A model generated the notes under the pieces. It saw only the letters and a list, made by a program, of their open reading frames with translations. It made no database searches and was not told where the DNA came from. A stretch of DNA of 64,000 nucleotides, taken from the NCBI GenBank assembly GCA_001692895.1, contig KV748195.1, positions 1,674,001 through 1,738,000 on the forward strand, read 5' to 3'. A program made the position numbers and the translations under genes. Shown piece by piece: positions 57,070-64,000 of the stretch. Positions within the stretch are counted from its first letter, which is position 1, and every line of letters starts with the position of its first letter. The DNA comes from Cenococcum geophilum 1.58. Its lineage: Eukaryota; Ascomycota; Dothideomycetes; Gloniales; Gloniaceae.

Positions 57070-57950
57070 GCGTTAAAACTAAAGTAATATATTAACCCCC
57101 GACCTCTTATACCTAAAGAATATTATAATCTAATTAATACGTTTAAGAAACAATTTATATATTAATTACCCCTATATTAAGACAAATACGATTTTAAAAT
57201 AGAACTTAAACCTAATAAAATGCCAAAGTTTGGCCCGTTATACGATATATTATAAAAAGAGCTACTTATAATATAATAATACCTTAAAGAGCACCTAGAG
57301 AAAGGATTTATTTACTCTAGTTAATTACTATTTGCCTTATTTATACTATTTATTAAGAAACCTAGAGGAAGCTTAAGGTTCTATATTAATTATTAAGCCC
57401 TAAATATAATTATAATTTAAAACCAATATCTAATTCCTCTACTTTAAGAAACGCTTAACCACTTAATAAAAGTATAATACTTTATAAAGCTTAATATAGT
57501 CGCTGCCTTTAATTAAATCCGTGTTTGTAAAGGAGATAAAAAGTATACAGCTTTCCGTATATAATGGGGACTTTTTAAATACCTAGTAATACTATTTAGT
57601 ATAAAGAACGGTCCCGGTATATTTTAGCAATATATTAATAATACACTTCGCGAATTCCTTAATGTATTTATTACCGCGTATATTAATAATATCTTAATCT
57701 ATTTATCTTCGCTTTTTAAGCATTAAAAGAATATCTAAATAGTCCTTAAACGCCTATAAGACGCGGGCTTATAATGCGATATTAAGAAATACAAGTTCTA
57801 TACGTCTAAAGTTATATACTTAGGCCTAATTATATCCCGTAATAGAATTAAAATAAACCCTAAGGAAATTGCTGTAATTATAAACTAAGAAAGTCCAAGT
57901 AGTATATAAGATATTTAAGGATTTCTAGAATTCGCAAATTTCTACTATTA
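57070..57950 (+). pseudogene. Gypsy D, reverse transcriptase fragment
   Basis: The plus frame reads FIKKPRGSLRFYIN-type sequence (at about 57350-57395; KKPxGGLRFCVDYR in the family), then RVCKGDKKYTAFRI (about 57530), LFKYLVILFSIKNGPGIF, and FITAYINNILIYLS with YIDD changed to YINN at 57679-57690. It ends GFLEFANFYY at 57940 where RT passes into RNase H. It is truncated on the left by the gypsy C LTR and on the right at MITE M2. No gag, protease or LTR of this copy is visible. Confidence 0.9.
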
Positions 57951-58598
57951 ATTTAGGGAAATGGTAAAGGGACACCCCCTAATTAATATGCGGACACCCC
58001 CCAATTAATACACAAATACCCCCCATTAATTAAGTTTAGTTTCTTCCTAATTAAGTTAAAATATTATATAAATTTAAGTTATTTGTATCTGCATTAATAC
58101 GTAACTGTCGCGCGCCTATACCCAAAACATTACCTTATATTTGCTTTACTTATCCTTACCCTAGGCTCTAACTATTAAGCGTCGCTATAGCCGCCTAGCT
58201 AGCTCCATTCGCATTAATACATTAACTTATTATAAGCCATTAGCATGTAAATAGAATACTAGGTATACTACGCGTAGGTAGGCGTAAACGTAGGTATAGA
58301 TGCGGGCGCGGATACGGACGTAGACATGAGCGTAGGCGCATAGGCGCGAGCGCGTGCTTATATAGGTAGTTTATAAACATTAAAGCAGAGGTAGTAATAC
58401 CTAAATAAGTTCACGCGTTATGCAATTAAGGTATTATTATAGTTATAAAATTATATTTTAACAATTTAATTTTGTAATGCATATATAAACAACCTAAATT
58501 CACGTAATATTTTAACTTAATTAGAAAGGAACTAAACTTAATTAATGGGGGGTATCCGCGTATTAATTGGGGGGTGTCCCTTTACCGCTTCCCTAAAT
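57951..58598. mobile_element. MITE M2 with long inverted ends and internal subrepeats
   Basis: Inverted ends of about 100 bp start ATTTAGGGAA, then GGTAAAGGGACACCCCC, and continue with AATTAATRCGCGGA, ATTAAGTTTAGTT and ACTTAATTAGAAAGG-type words on the right arm. The left arm has three copies of a 24-26 bp unit (ACACCCCCCAATTAATAC), the right arm two. The interior is moderately GC-rich, with a degenerate 6-bp minisatellite (GCGTAG/GGCGTA words) at about 58271-58350. TA flanks both sides. No transposase. Confidence 0.82.
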
Positions 58599-58599
58599 A

Positions 58600-60290
58600 A
58601 AAGGGTGCGGCTTATACTATATAAATTTTAAGGGGTTTTAATATACTATCCTCGCATTCTTTACCGCGATTAGTAGTTATAACTTTATTATATTAGTTTA
58701 AGGTTTATAGCAAGGGTAATTTATATTATATTAAATTTAAATAGTTATATGCGTATTTATAGGGTAAGTAGTGTTTTAAGTAATAACTTTGGCAGTAGGT
58801 TATACGGAATTTTAGTATTTCTTTAATCTAGCTAATTAAAGGGTTATGTTATTTTAGCTATCTATATCTAAGTATTACCTTATAATGCTTTAAAGGTATT
58901 ATAAATAGGGAAACGTATTTAAGGTATTTGCCTATCCACATCTTTATAAAAGCGTAGTGCGTTAATTCGCTGTATATTAAAGGCTTACTATTAAAGCCTT
59001 ATAGGCCTTAAGGCTTATTAAGTTTCTTTAAATTTAAGCGTTAAGTTTTTGCGTAGTTTATATTAATAAAGCCTATACTAGTAGCTCCGCTATTTATAAG
59101 GATTTATACTTTCTTCTATTTTCTAAGTATTTAAATTTTACTAAGTATATTAAGGGAGTTATGTTATATATTAGCGCTAGAAGAGCCTAGATATTTATAC
59201 TCTTCTACTTCTTATCCTAAGTCGCAACTTAGCCCTATAATAATTTGTTTTCTAAGTTAACTAAAGGTAAGATACTTTATAGCGACTAAGTATAATTTAT
59301 AAAATAAGTATAATTTATAGAATAAGTGCAACTTAAGGACTAAAAGGAGCTACGGCGGACCTTTTTAAAAGGGTAAGTTTGGCAATCCCTTTAAATATAT
59401 CCCTTTTTTCCGTATCTAAAACATTCTCTATTTATAGCTTATATTCTTTATTTATTAGTTCCTAAGGGTATATAGGATTAAGTAGCGTTAAGGTTTATAG
59501 GGTTATATATAGGGCTTTCAGGTCTTAGAGACGGATTACGCTTTAAGGTATATACTAGTTTTATAAAGTTTTAAATATAAGGTATAGTTAGCTTTAGAGA
59601 ACGAGTTTGTTTATTATATTAAAGGTCTTTATTAATTTATTAACATATTATAGCAAATTTAGGTAAGTCCTTTAGCAGTTCTCTACCTACTAACTATACT
59701 CTAATTTTATCTAAAATAGCTTAATAGAGAGCAGTAACTCTAGCGGCTTTATTCTAATCTAGTTTACTAATAAGGCCTAATAATTCTAAAAAGAAGCTAG
59801 TGAAGTCTTGGTTCTGTTATTATAGGTTTTTAAGTTTAGTAATAGCTATATATTCGCGGCTAGCGTTATTATATATTCGTTCTAATAGAGAAATAAAGAT
59901 TTTAAAATTAATAAAGGTGCCGTTACGGAAGAATAGGTCTATAGTTTATATAGCGTCTTTACTTAAATAAGATATTCTATAGCTAATCTTACTAGCTTTA
60001 GTAGGGTATTAGTTATAGTTTATTAAAAGTTTAAAATAGAGCTTGGTTATAAAGGGACGTAGATTATTTTAATTTCTATTAAATATTAGAGGGTTAAGGA
60101 GCTTTTTAGATTTTATAGTAGGTACTAGGTTTATTATAGGTATAAGTTAAGCTACTATTATTAGTTTAGGGTTTATTTTTAACAGGTTAGGTTTATATAT
60201 AGTTATTTTATTTTTATTTATAGGTATTGCTATTAGGGTCTCTAATATAAGTGCTTTAAGGTTACGGAGTTCTTTGTAAATTGCTCCCAT
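58600..60290 (-). pseudogene. Gypsy F gag-protease fragment
   Basis: Gag starts at ATG 60288-60290: MGAIYKELRNLKALILETLI, then the capsid pattern FITKLYFKLLINYN (about 60040) and SREYIAITKLKNL (about 59830). A CCHC knuckle lies at 59382-59423 (CFRYGKKGYI-RDC), with one Cys and the His now Tyr. The protease C-terminus appears near 58850 (HYKVILRYR-LK-HNP for GxPWLxxHnP, then ITYCQSYYLKH). The copy stops at MITE M2 before RT. Confidence 0.86.
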
Positions 60291-60341
60291 TAATTACTAA
60301 TGCTAAGCTTTTAATATCGCTCGCTATTAGGCCAAGGTATC

Positions 60342-60685
60342 TGTAAAGGACTGTTATATTATAGTTAACTATTCCCTAACTAGGGCTATAATACTTATAA
60401 TTAACGCGGAGGGTTTAAGTTTGTTTACTATTTTAATAGTAGTTATTTTAATATAACGTAATATAAGGGCGCGAAGAGACTTTAGGGAAGATTTAAAGGA
60501 ATAATATAAATTCTATTTAAATCTAAGGGTATATAGCTCTTGCTAAGAATAAGACATTGCGTAAAGAAGAGAAGGGAATAATAAGAGAATTATATAATTA
60601 AATAGTTAGGGGCTTGGTGGTTAATGCGTGCGTATATACGCACGCGGTCTTTAACGGACTTTAGTAGAATTTAATTAATCTGGCA
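60342..60685 (-). repeat. Candidate 5' LTR of gypsy F
   Basis: The segment between gag F and gypsy E begins TGTAAAGG and ends TCTGGCA (TG...CA on +), is about 344 bp, and lies where the 5' LTR should be. It includes the palindrome at 60626-60645. There is no second copy in the window to confirm it. Confidence 0.3.
60626..60645. repeat. Perfect 20-bp palindrome
   Basis: GCGTGCGTATATACGCACGC is its own reverse complement and keeps four CpG sites in otherwise AT-rich DNA. It could be a protein-binding or cruciform site in an LTR. Confidence 0.85.
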
Positions 60686-60689
60686 GAAT

Positions 60690-63600
60690 TTAGTTAAAGC
60701 GTTGGAATTTATCTGTTAAGTGTTTTACCGAGACATTCCTACTATAACTAGGCTAGTCCCGTTATATTCTCCTACGCCTTAAAAGGATTTACTAAACGTA
60801 AACAACGTATTAAATATAGCCTTTGTTTTAAGTGCGGAAGTAATACTTATATCTTAAGTTACTGCTCTATCCCCCTACCTAAAATAAATGTTTAAATAAT
60901 TAGTATAGGTGGTATACCGCTGTCCTAATTATATAAAAAGATAACTAGTATAAGTAACCAATCGCTTCCGTTAAGCCCTGCCTACTAACCCTAATTATTA
61001 TCTAATTCCGGTTTAGTATCTAGTAAGTACCACTTATAAGGACGAAGCTATAATTAACACGCTATAAGAACTCCGCCCTAATTACCTCTAAAAGGAAGGT
61101 TTTAAAGCTAAGTTACTCTTTAGGACAGCTCTGCCTTAGGATTTTATTAAATGCTTTAGATGTCGCAAACTCTAACTCTTAGGACCGTAGTATAACCATT
61201 AACTACCGTCTTTAGTAGAATAGTTAATAGGCTAGTGCTTAAGTCCTAATTAATATAGGAGCTAGTAGTATAGGATTTATTAATAAGATCTTTATATAAG
61301 ATAATGGTTTTACCCTAGCCCCCCTTAACCGGCATATTAACGTATTTGGATTTAATAGCAAACGCACGGTCTTAGGCCAAATCACCTATGTAGTATACCT
61401 AAGACTCTAATGCCTAAACCACAAAGAACTAATTAGGCTTTTTATTACTACCTTAGGTTACCTAGTAATTTTTAAATAACTCTAGATAAAGCTTTATAAG
61501 GTAACTATTAATTAGGACAACCTTAAGCTTCTATTTACCGCCTCTTACTATAAGCAGAAGTGCCTTATAACTTACTACTTAGACCCAGAACTAAAATTTA
61601 AAAAATCCACTAAAATCCACCCTATACCTAAGAAATCCACCCAATTCTACTAGCCTGGGAATTTTACCCAATTCTACCGATATAAGACTTCTACTAATAT
61701 CCATTAAGAATCTAAAAATTCTACTAAACCCTACAAACCGATTCTAACTACTGTACTGCCCCAAGCTAAGTAGAAGCTTAAGCTTAATATACGAAAATAC
61801 CAGAAGGACTGGTATTCTACTATAAAAAGGATTCTTAAAGAACCTAAACCCGAATTTAATACCAACTCTATACCTAATACTAAACCTAAAGCTAAATAGG
61901 AAGCTATATAAGAAACTATTGACGATCCAAACGAGCTTAATACCCTAGATATCCGTATAATTGGAGCTACCCCGCTAGCATAACTTGCCAAGAAACCCAA
62001 GTATATAATGTTCACTGTTATAATAGCTAATATTAAGAAGGCCTTAGTATTAAAGAAGCACACTAACCCTACTATAAAGGTACTAGTAGAGTATTATTAC
62101 CGCCTAGATATATTCTTATAAAAGGAAGCCAATAAGCTACCGGAATACCGACTATATAACTATAAGATTATACTTAAAGAAGGAAAGTAGCCTAGATTTA
62201 GACCCCTATATAGGATATCCTAAAATAAACTCTAAGTACTATAAAAGTATTTAGACGAGAACCTAAGTAAAGGATTTATTAGAGTAAGCTCGTCGCCTAT
62301 AGTTATACTAGTAATCTTTATTAAGAAACCTAGCGGCGGTCTACGCTTCTATATAGACTACTAAGCTCTTAATACCACCATCGTTAAGAACTAATATCTA
62401 ATTCTATTAATATAAGAGACGTTAAACCGACTAAGTAAGGCTCGCTACTATATAAAGCTTAATATTATTTCTGCATTTAACCGTCTTTATATAGCAAAAG
62501 AAGATAAATAGCTTATTACATTTTGTACTTAGTATAGATTATTTAAATACTTAGTGACGCTATTTGGCCTCGTAAATGCCCTAAGCTTATTCCAACATTA
62601 TATAAATAATACCCTACGTCCCTACCTGGATATCTTTTATACCGCTTATATTGACGATATCTTAATATATAGTAATAACCTAGCTAAATATTGAAAATAC
62701 GTTAATCTTATCCTATAAGTCTTGCACGGAGCTAGTCTATAATTAGATATAGATAAATGCGAGTTTTATAAAATAGAAGTCCTATATCTTAAACTTCTTA
62801 TCTCTATAAACGGTATATAAATAGACCTAAAGAAAGTTAAAGTAATTATAAACTAGCAAGAACCTAAGAACATTAAGGATATAAAAGCTTTTATAGGATT
62901 TACTAATTTCTACTAACGGTTTATTAATAACTTCTCCGCCCTAGTTTTATCCCTTATAGCCTTAACCTAAAAGGATAAAGCCTTTATCTTTAATAAGGAA
63001 TATAAGAAGGCCTTTATATATCTAAAGGTTATATTTACTACTACACTAGTGCTTTAATACTTTAACCCAAACTAAATAAGTGTTATAAAAGCCGACTTAT
63101 CCAACTATATTACTAGAGGCATCCTATCTTAATATAATAAGGATAGAGTATTATACCCTATAGCATACTTCTTAAAATAACTAAGCCTAGCTAAATATAA
63201 CTACGAGATCTACAATAAGGAATTATTAGCTATTATTAGATATTTTAAATAATGCCAACCTAAACTAGAAGGCACTAGATTTCTAATTAAGGTCCTTAGC
63301 AACTATAAGAACCTATAATACTTTACAACTATAAAATAGCTAAGCTACTATTAGGCCCGCCGGTTAGAATATCTATCCCGTTTTTAATTCTTAATTATAT
63401 ACCGCCTAGGCATTTAAGGCTAGAAGCCTAATACCTTAACCCAACGCTTGTAAGACGCGCTAGCATTAAAAGAAGCGCGCTCTTACCAAACTTAGACCCT
63501 ACTTTATCCCAAACTATTTAACCCTCCTACTAAAGACTTCGCGGTATACGTCCTTAAAATAACCGATTAATTAATTAAATAGATTATAATTAATAAATAT

Positions 63601-64000
63601 CTAAATAACGAGTTTATTTAAGAGACGCTTAAGCTAATATAAGACAGTATTAGATGCTCTAAAAAGATTTCTTTAAGTAAAGGCGAAGCTTACGGAAACC
63701 GCTTATACTACTAGAACCGCTTAAGCTCCTTAAATATATATACAATCTGCTAGTAGCCAGCTACATAGGCTAAGGGAAGACCTTAAATCTACTCTAATGG
63801 GAGTACTACTAGCCGAATATATATAACACGATATAAAAGTATGTCTTTAGCTGCTATATCTGCTAATAAGCTAAAGCTTTACATAAGACGTATAATGGCC
63901 TTTTTAAGCCACTACCTGTTCCGGACTAAAGATAGAAAGATATCTTAATTAACTTTATCGTTAACCTTCCTATAAGTAAAGGCTGCATAAATATTATAGT
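60690..64000 (+). pseudogene. Gypsy E: gag zinc knuckle, protease, RT, RNase H, integrase (partial)
   Basis: The plus frame contains a gag CCHC knuckle at 60824-60865 (CFKCGSNTYILSYC, His to Tyr). The protease is LINIGASSIGFIN with its catalytic Asp changed to Asn at 61252-61254. A Lys/Asn/Pro-rich linker covers 61560-61900. The RT is [13 protein letters not shown] near 62320 and intact YIDDILIYS at 62648-62674. RNase H follows (VIKADLSNYITRGIL near 63080; YNYEIYNKELLAIIRYF near 63200). The integrase core starts as INFIVNLPISKG near 63950 (D to N), cut by the window end. The left end is truncated at the gypsy F LTR candidate, so F may have inserted into E. Confidence 0.92.

Noticed and set aside
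61731-62063. 110-codon minus-strand frame with hydrophobic stretches
   Set aside because: It is antisense to the protease-RT linker of gypsy E, whose plus-strand reading is clear.
1-64000. tRNA, rRNA genes or CRISPR arrays
   Set aside because: No cloverleaf or rRNA-like segment was noticed, and the tandem repeats are head-to-tail without unique spacers.

Overview
The window looks like a transposon graveyard from a filamentous ascomycete (Pezizomycotina). The basis is AT-rich DNA saturated with TpA, reading frames of clear retroelement proteins broken almost only by TAA/TAG (as expected when CAA, CAG, CGA and TGG mutate by C-to-T or G-to-A), and repeat families typical of such fungi: chromodomain Ty3/gypsy, Ty1/copia, Tad1-like LINEs and Fot1/pogo. 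This is the signature of repeat-induced point mutation (RIP). No intact conserved host gene was recognised. Scattered N bases show imperfect assembly.

Layout. 1-13007: a chromodomain gypsy element (B, minus strand, 463-13002, TSD TGCTT) with a second chromodomain gypsy element (A, minus, 2027-8217, TSD GTGGC) inserted in its integrase. 13008-14576: less mutated spacer with two tiny ORFs. 14577-23350: a 12-bp minisatellite split by a 7.2-kb block of four Tad1-like LINE copies (K1-K4), which themselves carry two solo LTRs, a MITE and a second LINE fragment. 23781-31080: a Ty1/copia relic (minus) carrying a LINE (H1, plus, 24356-26701) and a foldback element (30364-30785). 31131-33210: a duplicated segment and an unidentified relic. 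33213-39215: a Tad1-like LINE (J, minus) carrying a nested pair of MITEs.

39600-53100 is the least understood part. It holds long degraded reading frames with no family I recognise (U1 plus, U2 minus, U3 plus). A Fot1/pogo transposon (46713-50658, TA target site, about 52-bp inverted repeats) is inserted there and carries an ORF1-only LINE (H2, minus, 47249-49330). 53125-57069 is a second, 3'-truncated copy of gypsy B. 57070-64000 is a pile of gypsy fragments: D (plus, RT), MITE M2, F (minus, gag-protease) and E (plus, gag to integrase, running off the window).

The target-site duplications give insertion order at several places: B before A; K2 before K3; K4 before the J-family fragment and its LTR; copia before H1 and the foldback; J before its MITE; U2 block before pogo before H2. 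Short insertions and LTRs keep GC-rich sequence while long bodies are wrecked, in line with the known length requirement of RIP.
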